Shown: positions 42,969-52,887, counted from the first letter of the stretch. The stretch: DNA of 64,000 bases from UBA4742 sp037138595 (GCA_037138595.1 JBAXIB010000012.1:31844-95843); one strand, 5' to 3'. A program made the numbers and translations. The notes: generated from the sequence alone by a model not told the origin.

Positions 42969-43874
42969 GTGAGCATGTTCGCGGCACCGGATCCAATTTG
43001 GCATTGGCAGCCTCATCCCGAGGTATGGATCCTTATTGCGGGAGCAGTCGGGCTTTGGATTTACGCGCGGTGGGTCGTGGCGCCAAAGGTGATGGACGAC
43101 GGGCAACGACCGTTTACGCGTCGGCAAACCGCGGCGTTTTTTGGTGGGGTGGGCTTGCTATGGCTGGCGTCAGATTGGCCGCTGCACGACATCGCCGAAC
43201 AGCGGTTGTATATGGCCCACATGTTTCAACACTTGCTGTTGACCATGATGGTGCCACCGCTTTTTTGGCTGGCGACACCGGAGTGGCTGGCACGTTTGGT
43301 AGTCCCGGCGGGCGGTCGCGGCTGGAAGCTATTAACCAAGGTATCGAAACCATTGGTCGCCTATTTGTTGTTTAATTTGCCCAATTTGTTGAGTCATTGG
43401 CAAGCAGTGGTGACGCTCGCGGTGCACAACGGACCGTTCCATTATTCAGTGCATGTGGTGTTAGTCGTGACCGCGTTCATCATGTGGATTCCCGTGTGCG
43501 GTCCATGGAAAGAGTTGCGGCTGACGCTGCCAGGTCAGATGGTGTACCTGTTTGCGATGTCGATTTTTCCGACGCTCCCCGCAGCCTGGCTCGCCAACTC
43601 CGACACCGTTATTTACGCCGTGTATAACCACGATCCAAGGCTTTGGGGCATTAGCGCGCTCGACGATCAAGTGGCCGCAGGATTGATTATGAAACTGGCC
43701 GAGGTCGCTTACCTGTGGGTGATCATCACCGCCTTGTTTTTCACGTGGGCGGCTCGTCACCTCGAAGCTGACCGTCAGGGAATTGTGTTGGTCGAAGAAC
43801 GCGACCTTATGGACGGGCCGCCAATCGGACCACAACGTCGTCCGGAAGCACGTGCATTACTCCCACCGAAATAA
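42969..43874 (+). CDS. ctaG: CtaG-type caa3 oxidase assembly factor
   Basis: 301 residues; GTG 42969 or ATG 42975. Seven TM helices. Family blocks are WPLHDIAEQRLYMAHMFQHL, MMVPPLFWLATPEW, and a later His-bearing helix (FHYSVHVVLV). The abundant His residues in helices fit a role in copper delivery to the CuB centre, as proposed for the caa3_CtaG family, which is unrelated to Cox11. Last gene of the oxidase cluster. Its 3' end overlaps by 18 bases that of the convergent ABC permease. Confidence 0.85.
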   Translation: MSMFAAPDPIWHWQPHPEVWILIAGAVGLWIYARWVVAPKVMDDGQRPFTRRQTAAFFGGVGLLWLASDWPLHDIAEQRLYMAHMFQHLLLTMMVPPLFWLATPEWLARLVVPAGGRGWKLLTKVSKPLVAYLLFNLPNLLSHWQAVVTLAVHNGPFHYSVHVVLVVTAFIMWIPVCGPWKELRLTLPGQMVYLFAMSIFPTLPAAWLANSDTVIYAVYNHDPRLWGISALDDQVAAGLIMKLAEVAYLWVIITALFFTWAARHLEADRQGIVLVEERDLMDGPPIGPQRRPEARALLPPK

Positions 43875-44585
43875 CTTGATTGCCGCAATGGGGGCGCCGA
43901 TCGCCCACGCGGCCAGCACAATCCATGGCCCGAGTCCCGCAGTCGCGTGAGCGGAAAAGGCGGCGTTCATGGCCTGGCTAAGCGCGGCGGCTGGCAGGAG
44001 TTCGGCCACCAGTCGAATGGGCTCGGGCAATTTCGACAGCGGAATGATCATGCCGCCGAGTAGTAAGAGCACCAAGTAGGCGCCATTGGCCGCTGCGAGC
44101 GTGACCGTGCCTTTGAGGGTTCCCGCCAGTAGGAGTCCGATGCCCGCGAAGGCGGCGGTTCCCAGCACATAGGCCGGTACCGCGAGAACCAGTGCACCAT
44201 CTGGTCGCCAACCGAGCGCGATCGCGGTTGGAACCAGCACCGCGACCTGCAACATCTCGATACACAACACCATGGTGATCTTGGCCAAAATAAGTCGGCC
44301 TCGACCGAGCGGAGTACTTCCGAGACGTTTGAGAACGCCGTAGTGCCGCTCGAAGCCAGTGCCGATACCGAGGCTGACCATCGCCGTTGACATCACGGCC
44401 AAGGCGAGAATTCCTGGAGCGAGAAAATCGACTGCATGTGCATCGGAGTCTGGTTTCGGAAGCACGTCGACCAGCGAGAAAAAGACGAGCAGCAGCCAAG
44501 GGATCGCGATACTGACTAACAATTGCTCGCCTTGGCGCAAGCTCAGCGAAACTTCCATGCGGGTTTGGGCGCGGTAGGCCTTCAT
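43857..44585 (-). CDS. ABC-2 type transporter permease
   Basis: 242 residues from the ATG at 44585, which overlaps the ATPase stop (ATGA). Six TM helices with the ABC-2 layout: a first helix (LLVSIAIPWLLLVFFSL), an extracytoplasmic region, GIGTGFERHYGVLKRLGSTPL as the coupling region, and PLSKLPEPIRLVAELLPAAALSQAM, the usual C-terminal block of the family. Works with the ATPase encoded upstream. Substrate unknown; related systems export drugs, lipids or oxidase-linked factors. The gene ends inside the 3' end of ctaG. Confidence 0.85.
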   Translation of the reverse strand: MKAYRAQTRMEVSLSLRQGEQLLVSIAIPWLLLVFFSLVDVLPKPDSDAHAVDFLAPGILALAVMSTAMVSLGIGTGFERHYGVLKRLGSTPLGRGRLILAKITMVLCIEMLQVAVLVPTAIALGWRPDGALVLAVPAYVLGTAAFAGIGLLLAGTLKGTVTLAAANGAYLVLLLLGGMIIPLSKLPEPIRLVAELLPAAALSQAMNAAFSAHATAGLGPWIVLAAWAIGAPIAAIKLFRWE

Positions 44586-45529
44586 GGGTTCGGCCCAGAG
44601 CCGTCGGCCGTCTCGGTCAAGCGAAGGAATACATCCTCGAGTCGCTGACGACTGGCTCGCAGATCGCCGATTGGGAGGTTGTTGGCCGCGAGCCACGAGG
44701 TGAGCGATGCAACCGTTGATGCATCGGGCGGCCCGGAAATGCGGTACTCACCTGGTGACACTTCGGTCACGGCCGCTTGCAATTCGATGCTGAGTGCTGC
44801 GACGTCGATGCCAGCGGCAGCACCGAAACGGATCTCAGCTTGTTGGTCGCTAGCCATTAGCTCGGCTGGACTTCCCGCTGCCAAGAGCCGACCGTGATCA
44901 ATGATGATCACCTGGTCCGCCAATTTTTCGGCTTCGTCGAGATCATGCGTCGTGAGCAACACCGTGACCCCGCGGTCACGCAGGTCAGCGATGACGCTGC
45001 GAATTAATTGGCGACCGCTGGGGTCGATTCCGGCGGTTGGCTCGTCAAGAAAGACCAATTCCGGTCGACCGACGAGCGCAAGCGCGAGCGATAGCCGTTG
45101 GGCTTCGCCACCTGAAAGCGATTTCCACGTTGATCGGCGACGGTCACTCAGCCCGACCCGGTTGAGTAATTCATCAGGATCTTCGGGGTTTTGATAATAC
45201 GATGCGAAGAGGCGAAGGACTTCGGGCGGACGTGCGGCGGTATACACGCCTCCTTGTTGCAACATCACGCCGACACGATTGGTGAGTTCGGCGTGGTCGC
45301 GCATTGGGTCCCGCCCAAGTACCCGGACCACGCCACTCGTCGCAGGTTGATATCCCTCGAGCGTCTCGACGGTAGAGGTCTTGCCCGCGCCATTTGGTCC
45401 GAGCAGTGCCGTTACTGTGCCGGGAACCACGCCGAAGCTCAGTTGATCAACCGCCACCTGTTCGCCGTAGCGAATGGTGAGATCACGCACGTCGATCGCC
45501 AAGTTTGGGTCGGGCTTGATGCTGGACAC
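44582..45529 (-). CDS. ABC transporter ATP-binding protein (ABC-2 / DrrA-like)
   Basis: 315 residues from the GTG at 45529, eight bases after a TAGCGT -10; an ATG at 45568 is upstream of that box. Walker A GPNGAGKTST, Q-loop VMLQQGGVY, signature LSGGEAQRLSLALAL, Walker B LVFLDEPTAG and H-loop TTHD are all intact. About 100 residues after the nucleotide-binding domain form a DrrA-type C-terminal domain (ISGPPDASTVASL, RLEDVFLRLTETADG). It powers the adjacent permease. Divergent from serS with 81 bases between. Confidence 0.92.
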   Translation of the reverse strand: MSSIKPDPNLAIDVRDLTIRYGEQVAVDQLSFGVVPGTVTALLGPNGAGKTSTVETLEGYQPATSGVVRVLGRDPMRDHAELTNRVGVMLQQGGVYTAARPPEVLRLFASYYQNPEDPDELLNRVGLSDRRRSTWKSLSGGEAQRLSLALALVGRPELVFLDEPTAGIDPSGRQLIRSVIADLRDRGVTVLLTTHDLDEAEKLADQVIIIDHGRLLAAGSPAELMASDQQAEIRFGAAAGIDVAALSIELQAAVTEVSPGEYRISGPPDASTVASLTSWLAANNLPIGDLRASRQRLEDVFLRLTETADGSGPNP

Positions 45530-45537
45530 GTCCCCCG

Positions 45538-45543
45538 ACGCTA
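45538..45543 (-). promoter_or_regulatory. -10 element (TAGCGT) before the ABC ATPase
   Basis: Minus-strand TAGCGT, eight bases, GTG at 45529. Confidence 0.45.
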
Positions 45544-45597
45544 TCGCTGTGCCGTGAGTGCGACCCAACTGTGGTCAGCAGATCGGACTGGGCTTGC

Positions 45598-45603
45598 TAC
45601 GTT
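45598..45603 (+). promoter_or_regulatory. -10 element (TACGTT) before serS
   Basis: TACGTT, seven bases (GCAGTCC), ATG at 45611. Sets the serS start and resembles the pyrE site. Confidence 0.5.
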
Positions 45604-45610
45604 GCAGTCC

Positions 45611-46921
45611 ATGCTTGATGTTCGCCGACTCCGTACCGAGTTCGATGCCGTGGCAATGGGGCTGACCCGAAGGGGTGAGGATCTCGCTCCGATCGAGCGC
45701 GCGCGAGTGCTTGATGAGCGCCAACGGAACCTTGCCGCTGAGCGGGACGAGGTGCGGGCGCAGGTCAAGCAACTCTCGAAACTCATTGCCAATCTCCGAC
45801 GCAATGGTGAGACCGAAGAAGCCGAGGCGCTTCAGGCCGAAAGTCGCACGCTCGGTCAGCGAGAGGCCGTCTTAGACGAGGAGACGACTGAACTCGCGGT
45901 CGAACTCCGCGACCTCTTATTGCAGATCCCCAATGTGCCGGCACTCGACGCGCCCGACGGGGCCGACGAGCGAGACAATGTCGTGCTCCGAGTCGAGGGG
46001 TTTGACCCTGATGGCTACGGCATGCACCAACGAGTTCCCCATTGGGACATTGGTGACGAGCTCGGGATTCTCGATCTTGAGCGAGGGGCGAAAGTCTCCG
46101 GTTCGATGTTTGTCACCTTCCGCGGTATGGGTGCGACATTGCAGCGGGCGTTGTGCCAGTTTGCGTTAGACCGGAATGCTGATGCATATGAGGAAATTCG
46201 GCCGCCGAGTTTGGTCTCGAGCCGAACGCTGACCGCAACCGGACAGTTGCCAAAGTTTGCCGATGACGCTTATCACCTTGAGCGCGATGATCTGTGGGCT
46301 ATTCCGACCGCCGAGGTGCCATTGACGTCGTTAGCAATGGACGAAATCCTCGACGAAGACCGGCTTCCGATGCGGATGATGGCCTACTCGCCATGTTTTC
46401 GCCGCGAAGCTGGCTCCGCCGGACGAGATACTCGAGGTCTGCTGCGGGTCCATGAGTTCGACAAAGTTGAACTCCTTGCCTATTCGACGCCGGCTCAAGG
46501 GCCCGAGATGCTGCAAGAAATCCTTGAACGCGCGACGGCGTTGGTCCGAGCCCTTGAATTGCCCTACCGAATTCTTGATATTTGTACGGGAGACATGGGC
46601 CAGTCCCATCATCGTTCGCTTGATATTGAGGTCTACGCGCCGGGTGTGGACCAGTGGCTTGAAGTGTCATCGGTTTCGTGGTTCGGTGACTATCAAGCGA
46701 GGCGGGCCAACATCCGGTATCGGCCGTCTGAGCCCGACGAAAAAGGCAAAGGCAAAGCGACCGAGATGGTGCACACCATCAACGGATCAGCGTTGGCCGT
46801 TCCGCGTATTTGGGCCGCGTTGGTTGAAACTGGCCGACAACCAGACGGGTCAATCGAACTTCCTGAAGTGCTGTGGCCGTATCTCCGGGGCGCGACTCGA
46901 ATCGAAACGGCTCGTCGCTGA
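45611..46921 (+). CDS. serS: Seryl-tRNA synthetase
   Basis: 436 residues from the ATG at 45611; a much longer frame beginning at 45191 overlaps the ABC gene and is not real. The N-terminal two-helix arm (residues 1-110) grips the long variable arm of tRNA-Ser. Class II motifs follow: FVTFRGMGATLQRALCQFAL region, motif 2 FRREAGSAGRDTRGLLRVHEF and motif 3 NGSALAVPRIWAALVE. Normal length. Convergent with cydC, 22 bases apart. Confidence 0.96.
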   Translation: MLDVRRLRTEFDAVAMGLTRRGEDLAPIERARVLDERQRNLAAERDEVRAQVKQLSKLIANLRRNGETEEAEALQAESRTLGQREAVLDEETTELAVELRDLLLQIPNVPALDAPDGADERDNVVLRVEGFDPDGYGMHQRVPHWDIGDELGILDLERGAKVSGSMFVTFRGMGATLQRALCQFALDRNADAYEEIRPPSLVSSRTLTATGQLPKFADDAYHLERDDLWAIPTAEVPLTSLAMDEILDEDRLPMRMMAYSPCFRREAGSAGRDTRGLLRVHEFDKVELLAYSTPAQGPEMLQEILERATALVRALELPYRILDICTGDMGQSHHRSLDIEVYAPGVDQWLEVSSVSWFGDYQARRANIRYRPSEPDEKGKGKATEMVHTINGSALAVPRIWAALVETGRQPDGSIELPEVLWPYLRGATRIETARR

Positions 46922-46943
46922 GCGCTGGTTTGTGCGAGTTTTG

Positions 46944-48653
46944 CTAGGAACCCTCCCGGTCACTGTCGCTTAGCTTTTCAATGATTCCGTCATGCACCTT
47001 GAGGACGAAATCAAAAGTGGGCACCGCACCGACATCGTGGGCAATAACGATGGTCGTCAGACCTTGTCGCCACTCGCGCACGCCGGCGAGCACCCGTTGT
47101 TGCGTTGGTTCATCGAGGTGTGCAGTCGCTTCATCAAGAATCATGATTGGCGCATCGGCGAGCAAGGCGCGGGCGATCATCAGCCGCTGACGTTCGCCTC
47201 CACTAAGTCGGCTGCCGTTTTCGCCCATTCGAGTCGCTAAGCCAATCGGAAAAGTTCGTATCACATCACCTAGATCGGCGGCGTCGCAAGCAGCCCAGAG
47301 CCGATCGTCAGCCGCTTCACCATCGCCAACTAACAGGTTGTCGCGCAGCGTCGTGTCGAATATGTGATCTCGTTGGGCGACTACGGCAACTGCTTGACGG
47401 GCAGCATCTCCGCTTAGATCACGTAGTTCAACGCCTTGAAGTCTGATCGAGCCATCCTCGTAGTCCCAATAGCGTGACAACACATTGACCACTGTTGATT
47501 TGCCCGCTCCGCTGGGTCCCAAGACGGCGACGGTTGATCCGGCGGGGATGTCGAAACTCGCGTTTCGAAACACCGGAACGTCGTTGGATCGATAGCGAAA
47601 CGTGAGATGCGACACCGTGAGCGAAATAGGGGTCGAGCGCTTGATCGTGAAGGCATGTGGCTCATGGGGATCGAGGACTTCGAACCCTGAGTCGATCAGG
47701 CTGACCAATCGCGATGCTGCGGCCTTGCTGCGGTCGAGGTGTTCATAGCTCGAGCTCAGGGGTCCGATCGCTTCGAACGCAGCAATGGTCACCAAGGGGA
47801 TCAGCGCCAGGGAAACACCGTTGAGGGAGCCATGGTCCACGAAACCGATGGCCAGCACCGAGACGGTGATTGCCGCGAGCCCGATGATCGTCGCGTTGCC
47901 TGCGGCTGCGATGCCCCGAGCGTTGGCGAGTTTGGCTCGCTGCGTTTTTTGGTTTTCGTCGATTGCCGCGACTCGATCGATAAAGAAGTCCTCGCGACCA
48001 AAGGCGATTAAGTCAGCGATACCGCTTACACATTCGACGACGGCGGTATTGACCTCGGCTTGGCTGGCCACCAAGGCCGATGATGGCAACCGGGTCATTC
48101 GACGAATGGCCAACGGCAGCATGACTCCGCATAATCCCGCGAAGAGTGCAAGCACAATGCCGAATGTCACGCCGAATGAGCTAAGTACCAGACACCCAGT
48201 TGCAATCGTGAGCACCGCAGCCAGAGGCGGTACAAGAACACGGAGGTACAAATCCTGCATGGTGTCAACATCGCTAATGATGGTGGTGAGCACGTCACCG
48301 CTGGCGCGGCCTAACAAGGCTGCCGGTGCAACCGGAATGAGAGCGCGGAAGCACCACACTCGAATGTGGGTCAAAAAACGAAAGGTGCCGAGATGTCCTA
48401 TATACCGCTCGCCGTATCGAGCCACGACGCGAGTGATCGCAAAAAAACGGACACCGACGATGATCGTCGCCAGTGCAGCAGTTGATTCCAGTAGCGCTGA
48501 TCGCGAGATGAGGTAGGCCGACATGGCAATCAACCCGATACCGGCGCCGAATGACACGAAGCTCAGCAACGCTGTAGCGATAATCCAAGATCGATAGCCA
48601 TCGACATGTTGCACCACTCGGCGAAGCGGATTTGCTTCTGATTTGGTATTCAT
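46944..48653 (-). CDS. cydC: CydC, ABC exporter subunit for cytochrome bd maturation
   Basis: 569 residues: six TM helices, then an ABC domain with Walker A GPSGAGKS, signature LSGGERQRLMIARAL, Walker B IMILDEATAHLD and H-loop IAHD. The membrane part contains SAYLISRSAL and GERYIGHLGTFRFL, a CydC hallmark. With CydD it exports cysteine or glutathione-type thiols to the periplasm and is needed to assemble heme in cytochrome bd. The start overlaps the cydD stop (ATGA). Confidence 0.93.
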   Translation of the reverse strand: MNTKSEANPLRRVVQHVDGYRSWIIATALLSFVSFGAGIGLIAMSAYLISRSALLESTAALATIIVGVRFFAITRVVARYGERYIGHLGTFRFLTHIRVWCFRALIPVAPAALLGRASGDVLTTIISDVDTMQDLYLRVLVPPLAAVLTIATGCLVLSSFGVTFGIVLALFAGLCGVMLPLAIRRMTRLPSSALVASQAEVNTAVVECVSGIADLIAFGREDFFIDRVAAIDENQKTQRAKLANARGIAAAGNATIIGLAAITVSVLAIGFVDHGSLNGVSLALIPLVTIAAFEAIGPLSSSYEHLDRSKAAASRLVSLIDSGFEVLDPHEPHAFTIKRSTPISLTVSHLTFRYRSNDVPVFRNASFDIPAGSTVAVLGPSGAGKSTVVNVLSRYWDYEDGSIRLQGVELRDLSGDAARQAVAVVAQRDHIFDTTLRDNLLVGDGEAADDRLWAACDAADLGDVIRTFPIGLATRMGENGSRLSGGERQRLMIARALLADAPIMILDEATAHLDEPTQQRVLAGVREWRQGLTTIVIAHDVGAVPTFDFVLKVHDGIIEKLSDSDREGS

Positions 48654-50398
48654 GAGTCGAGCCCAATGATGCGGCCGCGGTCGATGGTGAGGACTCGGTC
48701 TGCTGCTTCGATGGTCGCGCCTCGGTGTGCGATCACGAGCGATGTGCGCTCGCGGATGAGTCGCTGCATCGCCGTGATAACTATCGATTCGCTTTCATGG
48801 TCGAGGTGAGCGGTGAATTCGTCGAGAATGACGATCGACCCGCCGCGGAGGGCAGCGCGAGCGATGGCGATGCGCTGGCGTTGCCCACCGCTCAGCTGCA
48901 ATCCGTGCTCGCCTAAGACGGTGTCGAAGCCATCGGGGAGTTCATCAATGAACTGATCGGCGAGTGAAAGTTGGGCGGCCTGTCGAACCTCCTCGGAAGA
49001 AGCATCAGGTTTTCCGAGGCGAATATTGTCGGAAACAGTTCCGGCGAAAATAGTCGGGAACTGCGGAACCCACAGCACATTTCTGCGCCATTGTGCTGGA
49101 TCGGACGCGCTCAATGGCATGGCGTCGCTGGTTATAGATCCGCTGGTTGGATCAATAAACCGCATCAGCAAATTCGCTACCGTCGATTTTCCTGCTCCGC
49201 TTTCACCAACGAGAGCCAACGTCTCTCCTGGTTCGATGCGAAACGTGACGGCATCGATTGCGTCGCGATCTGCTCCGGGGAAACGAAACCTGACAGCCCG
49301 AAACTCGATCGCTGGTCCGATCAATGATGGAGCGGTGGTGAGGTTCGCGTTCGATCGATCCGATGCGGGGATCAGCGATGGCCCAGTGGGAACCAGCCGT
49401 GGGAGATCGGCCAGAGCGTTAAGGCGCTCAATCGCCGTTCGACCGGCTTGGCCTGCGTGATAGTCAAGCGCGAGTCGTCGTAATGGAATAAAGAATTCCG
49501 GGGTCAACATCAATACCGCGAGCGCAGTGGTAAATGTCATGCGGTGGCCTACGAGCCGAAAGCTCACCTCGACGGCGACGAGCGCGGTGGCAGCCGTGGC
49601 GGCCCACTCCATGACGAGTGAGGTTTGGAACGCTGTCCGGAGCACATCCATGGTCGACTCGCCGTGCATGCGGCTGACTTCGCCGATCGTTTGGGCGCTA
49701 TCGCTGGCCCGCCCAAAGGCCTTGAGGGTGGTCAAACCTCGAATCATGTCGAGATAAAACGAACTCAACCAGCCCATTTCGACGAAGCGGCGTTGGGTGA
49801 GCACCCTGGTCCGGCCGCCGATCACCGCGAGGAGTGCGAGCAGCATCGGTCCGGTGAACAGCAGCACCAGGGTGGTAACCGGGTCAAGGAATCCAACTAC
49901 GACGAGTACGGCGATGGGCACGATGGCGCTTAGTGCGAGCGCGGGAAGAAATGACGTGATGTACGGGTCAAGCGAGTCGATTCCCGCTCCGATTGTCGCA
50001 CTCAGTTCGCCGGTTCGTTCTGCGGTCAATCCAGCGGGGCCAACGGTAGTGAGCTGCCGAACGGTATTGGCGCGCAGCGTCGAGCGAAGTCGGTTGCTCG
50101 CGTGCTGACTCGCGACGGCGCCGAGCCACATCATCGCGGCCCGAGTGAAAAGGACCACGACGAGAAACGCGACGAGTTGCCAGACCTCGTTGAGGTGCTG
50201 GTGTCCGATGAAGACATCGCTCAAAACCAACGCGAGCACCAAAGTCCAGATGATCAGACTGGCGCCAGCGACTGTTCCGCAGGCAATCGAGCCTAAAAGC
50301 CATCTTCGGGCGATTAGGTCACCCTCAAGAAGTCGACGGGGCCACATTGATTGACCGTAACCTGACCGCGCTCGAAAGGATGGTCCTCGTTGGAGCAT
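48650..50398 (-). CDS. cydD: CydD, ABC exporter subunit for cytochrome bd maturation
   Basis: 582 residues; ATG 50398 used, with an ATG at 50347 as alternative. Six TM helices, then Walker A GESGAGKST, signature LSGGQRQRIAIARAAL, Walker B IVILDEFTAHLD and H-loop IAHR. PAGLTAERTGELSATIGAGIDSL and PLRRLALDYHAGQAG are CydD-like. It forms the heterodimer with CydC. It starts 16 bases after cydB, making a cydA-cydB-cydD-cydC operon. Confidence 0.93.
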   Translation of the reverse strand: MLQRGPSFRARSGYGQSMWPRRLLEGDLIARRWLLGSIACGTVAGASLIIWTLVLALVLSDVFIGHQHLNEVWQLVAFLVVVLFTRAAMMWLGAVASQHASNRLRSTLRANTVRQLTTVGPAGLTAERTGELSATIGAGIDSLDPYITSFLPALALSAIVPIAVLVVVGFLDPVTTLVLLFTGPMLLALLAVIGGRTRVLTQRRFVEMGWLSSFYLDMIRGLTTLKAFGRASDSAQTIGEVSRMHGESTMDVLRTAFQTSLVMEWAATAATALVAVEVSFRLVGHRMTFTTALAVLMLTPEFFIPLRRLALDYHAGQAGRTAIERLNALADLPRLVPTGPSLIPASDRSNANLTTAPSLIGPAIEFRAVRFRFPGADRDAIDAVTFRIEPGETLALVGESGAGKSTVANLLMRFIDPTSGSITSDAMPLSASDPAQWRRNVLWVPQFPTIFAGTVSDNIRLGKPDASSEEVRQAAQLSLADQFIDELPDGFDTVLGEHGLQLSGGQRQRIAIARAALRGGSIVILDEFTAHLDHESESIVITAMQRLIRERTSLVIAHRGATIEAADRVLTIDRGRIIGLDS

Positions 50399-50414
50399 CC
50401 ATCGTCACGACCGG

Positions 50415-51434
50415 TCAGTAGCTCTCGTCATCGAGTTGAACTTTGCCCCGAAAGAAGTAATAGACGCCAACGGTATAGAGCAAAACAAACGGCATGCCGA
50501 TGATCGCGATCACCAACATGACGGTGAGCGTCTCGGGTGCAGACGCAGCATTGTTAACCGTGAGGTCGAATGACGAATCGAGTGTTGACGACACCATCAC
50601 CGGATAGAGCCCAGCGGCAATCGCCGCCATCAACGCCGCGATCATTGCGGCTGACGAGATAAAGGCACTGAGGTAGTACTGCTTGCGAACAAATCGCCAG
50701 GCGGCAAAAACGGTGAGTAATCCCAGAGCGGGGAAGATAGCGATCCACGGTCGATCGCGATAGTTGCGGGCAATGGCCCGGTCAAGCTTCAGCGTCCAAA
50801 TGATCAAGGTGGTCATGAGGATGACGAAAGTCAGAAGCAACTTGGGAATGAGAGCCGTCACTCGATCGCGAAGTTCGGCTTCGACTTTTTGGGTCAAGAA
50901 GATGGCTCCGTGCAGGCATAACATCGCTGCGGCGGTGATTCCCAAGAACACCGAAAATGGGTTGAGCAGATCGAGCAGGCTGACGTTTATGTTGCCGGCT
51001 TGGTCGAGCGATACCCCCCGGACGACATTTCCGAGCGCGACGCCGAGTAAGACGGTGAGTCCGAGTGATGAGGCGAAAAAGAACCAGTCCCACATCGAGC
51101 GCCATCGGGGACTGTCGCGTTTCGACCGAAACTCAATGGCAACCGTTCGCAGAATCAAGACGAGCAGAACCAGCATCATGGCGAGGTAAAAACCCGAAAA
51201 GATCGATGCGTAGACAATGGGGAATGCCGCGAACAGTGCACCTCCGCCGAGCACAAGCCACACCTCGTTCCCGTCCCATACCGGCCCGATCGCGTTGAGC
51301 AGAATGCGTCGTTCGTAATCATTCTTGGCGATGAACGGCGACAGCATTCCCACGCCGAGATCGAATCCATCAAGAATGACGTATCCGCCGATAATCATGA
51401 TGTACAGCACGAACCAAGTCGTATTGAGCCACAT
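50415..51434 (-). CDS. cydB: Cytochrome bd oxidase subunit II
   Basis: 339 residues, about eight or nine TM helices. N-terminal GGYVILDGFDLGVGML and GPVWDGNEVWLVLGGGALFAAFP are CydB signatures. CydB pairs with CydA to hold the oxidase together and form the oxygen channel. ATG at 51434, two bases after the cydA stop. Slightly short but complete. Confidence 0.96.
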   Translation of the reverse strand: MWLNTTWFVLYIMIIGGYVILDGFDLGVGMLSPFIAKNDYERRILLNAIGPVWDGNEVWLVLGGGALFAAFPIVYASIFSGFYLAMMLVLLVLILRTVAIEFRSKRDSPRWRSMWDWFFFASSLGLTVLLGVALGNVVRGVSLDQAGNINVSLLDLLNPFSVFLGITAAAMLCLHGAIFLTQKVEAELRDRVTALIPKLLLTFVILMTTLIIWTLKLDRAIARNYRDRPWIAIFPALGLLTVFAAWRFVRKQYYLSAFISSAAMIAALMAAIAAGLYPVMVSSTLDSSFDLTVNNAASAPETLTVMLVIAIIGMPFVLLYTVGVYYFFRGKVQLDDESY

Positions 51435-51436
51435 GG

Positions 51437-52855
51437 TCAGTCGCCTCCGCCTGATACTCGCGACCGATGGCGAAAGATCTCGCCGAACGAATCGGGTAGC
51501 GAGCTTGTCGCGTCATCGTCGGGTTCGAGGCTCGGACCCTCCTTGATTTTTCGATTGAGCAGGCTGATGAACACGATGAACACGATGACGTACAGCACCA
51601 CGAACATGCCGATCGAGAACACGACTTGGCCAAACGAGACAGTGGGCGACTGCGCGCCGTTGGTTTTGAGCACCTGCCAAACGATCCACGGTTGGCGACC
51701 GAATTCAGCAGTCCACCATCCGGAGATTGTCGCGAATTCGGTTAAGACGATCGTTGAGACTAAGACGCGAAGGAGCCAGCGTTGATCCCAGATCTTGCGC
51801 TTCCACACCCACAGTGCGCACGCGACGACGCCGATCGCGATGAATAGCATGCCAAGGTCAATCATCAGGTGGTACACCTGAAAGACCAAGTTCACTGGAG
51901 CCCATTCGTCGGTGGGGTAGGCATTGAGCCCAGTCACCTCGGCATCTTTATTTTGGTAACTCAAGATGCTCAGCATGCACGGAATCGAAAGCCCCGTTGT
52001 CGTCTGAGCGTTTTCATTGGACCATCCGATGATGTACATCGGCGCGCAGGTTCTTGAATCGTAGAGCCCCTCCATCGCGGCCAACTTCTCGGGCTGCTGG
52101 TTGGTGACTTCAATTGCCTGATTGGCACCGAAAATCATGACCTGCATCAGCGCAAGCACGGTGAAAATCGGTAACGCAACCCGAACCATCGTTCGAGCGA
52201 GATCAATGTGTCTTTTTTTCAATAGGTAGTACGCGCCGACGCTGAGAACCAGCGACGAGCCCACCATCCAGCAGGCAGCTACGAGGTGAAGGATCCTTGG
52301 TCCGAACGACGGAGTGAATATGACTTCGCGAAAGCTAGTCATAAACGCTTGGTTTCCTTGGCCGACGTCTTTGATTTCGTAACCTTGCGGTGTCTGCATC
52401 CACGAATTGGCCATGACGATCCACGCAGCGCTGAAGGTGGCGCCAAGCACGACCATCGACGTCGCAAAGAGCCACATTCTGTTTCCGAGTCGACTTCCGC
52501 CGAACAACATGAGCCCTAAAAAGCCGCCTTCAAGCATGAAGGCAAAAATCCCTTCAGCAGCTAAGAGACTGCCGAAGATGTTGCCAACAAAGCGGGAGTA
52601 CTGCGACCAGTTTGTGCCGAACTCAAACTCTTGGACGATGCCGGTAGCGATCCCCATCGAAAAAATGAGGCCATAAATTTTGACCCAAAAAGTCGATAGC
52701 TGCCGCCACTTTGGATCCCCGCTTCGAACGGCTTTGGCGCCAAAAATAATCAACATCAGCCCGAGGCCCAACGACATTGGCGGAAAGATGAAATGGAAGC
52801 TGACGGTTAAACCGAACTGGATGCGGTGCAGCATCTCTGTGCTCAACGGCGTCAT
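51437..52855 (-). CDS. cydA: Cytochrome bd oxidase subunit I
   Basis: 472 residues, nine TM helices. His21 (VSFHFIFPP) corresponds to the b595 ligand His19 of E. coli; RILHLVAACWMVG and LMIDLGMLF provide the other heme-bearing region (His and Met of b558), and GWWTAEFGRQPW is the family block near the C-terminus. The length fits the short Q-loop class found in Gram-positive bacteria. It oxidises quinol and reduces O2 with high affinity and without pumping. A TATGCT at 52887-52882 on the minus strand may be its -10, giving a roughly 20-base leader. Confidence 0.96.
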   Translation of the reverse strand: MTPLSTEMLHRIQFGLTVSFHFIFPPMSLGLGLMLIIFGAKAVRSGDPKWRQLSTFWVKIYGLIFSMGIATGIVQEFEFGTNWSQYSRFVGNIFGSLLAAEGIFAFMLEGGFLGLMLFGGSRLGNRMWLFATSMVVLGATFSAAWIVMANSWMQTPQGYEIKDVGQGNQAFMTSFREVIFTPSFGPRILHLVAACWMVGSSLVLSVGAYYLLKKRHIDLARTMVRVALPIFTVLALMQVMIFGANQAIEVTNQQPEKLAAMEGLYDSRTCAPMYIIGWSNENAQTTTGLSIPCMLSILSYQNKDAEVTGLNAYPTDEWAPVNLVFQVYHLMIDLGMLFIAIGVVACALWVWKRKIWDQRWLLRVLVSTIVLTEFATISGWWTAEFGRQPWIVWQVLKTNGAQSPTVSFGQVVFSIGMFVVLYVIVFIVFISLLNRKIKEGPSLEPDDDATSSLPDSFGEIFRHRSRVSGGGD

Positions 52856-52881
52856 CTTTCAGTGGTGGGATTACCGAGGCG

Positions 52882-52887
52882 AGCATA
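52882..52887 (-). promoter_or_regulatory. Possible -10 (TATGCT) of the cyd operon
   Basis: Minus-strand TATGCT, 26 bases before the cydA ATG. No good -35 at normal spacing and no obvious Rex-type operator. Confidence 0.3.

Noticed and set aside
45191..45610. A 140-codon N-terminal extension of serS
   Set aside because: It lies antisense to the ABC ATPase and precedes a clear -10 box; normal SerS length starts at 45611.
47785..48516. A 243-codon open frame on the plus strand inside cydC
   Set aside because: Antisense to an intact ABC protein; Ser/Thr/Arg-rich shadow translation with no motif.
49026..49460. A 144-codon plus-strand frame inside cydD
   Set aside because: Shadow of cydD; no ribosome site or family similarity.
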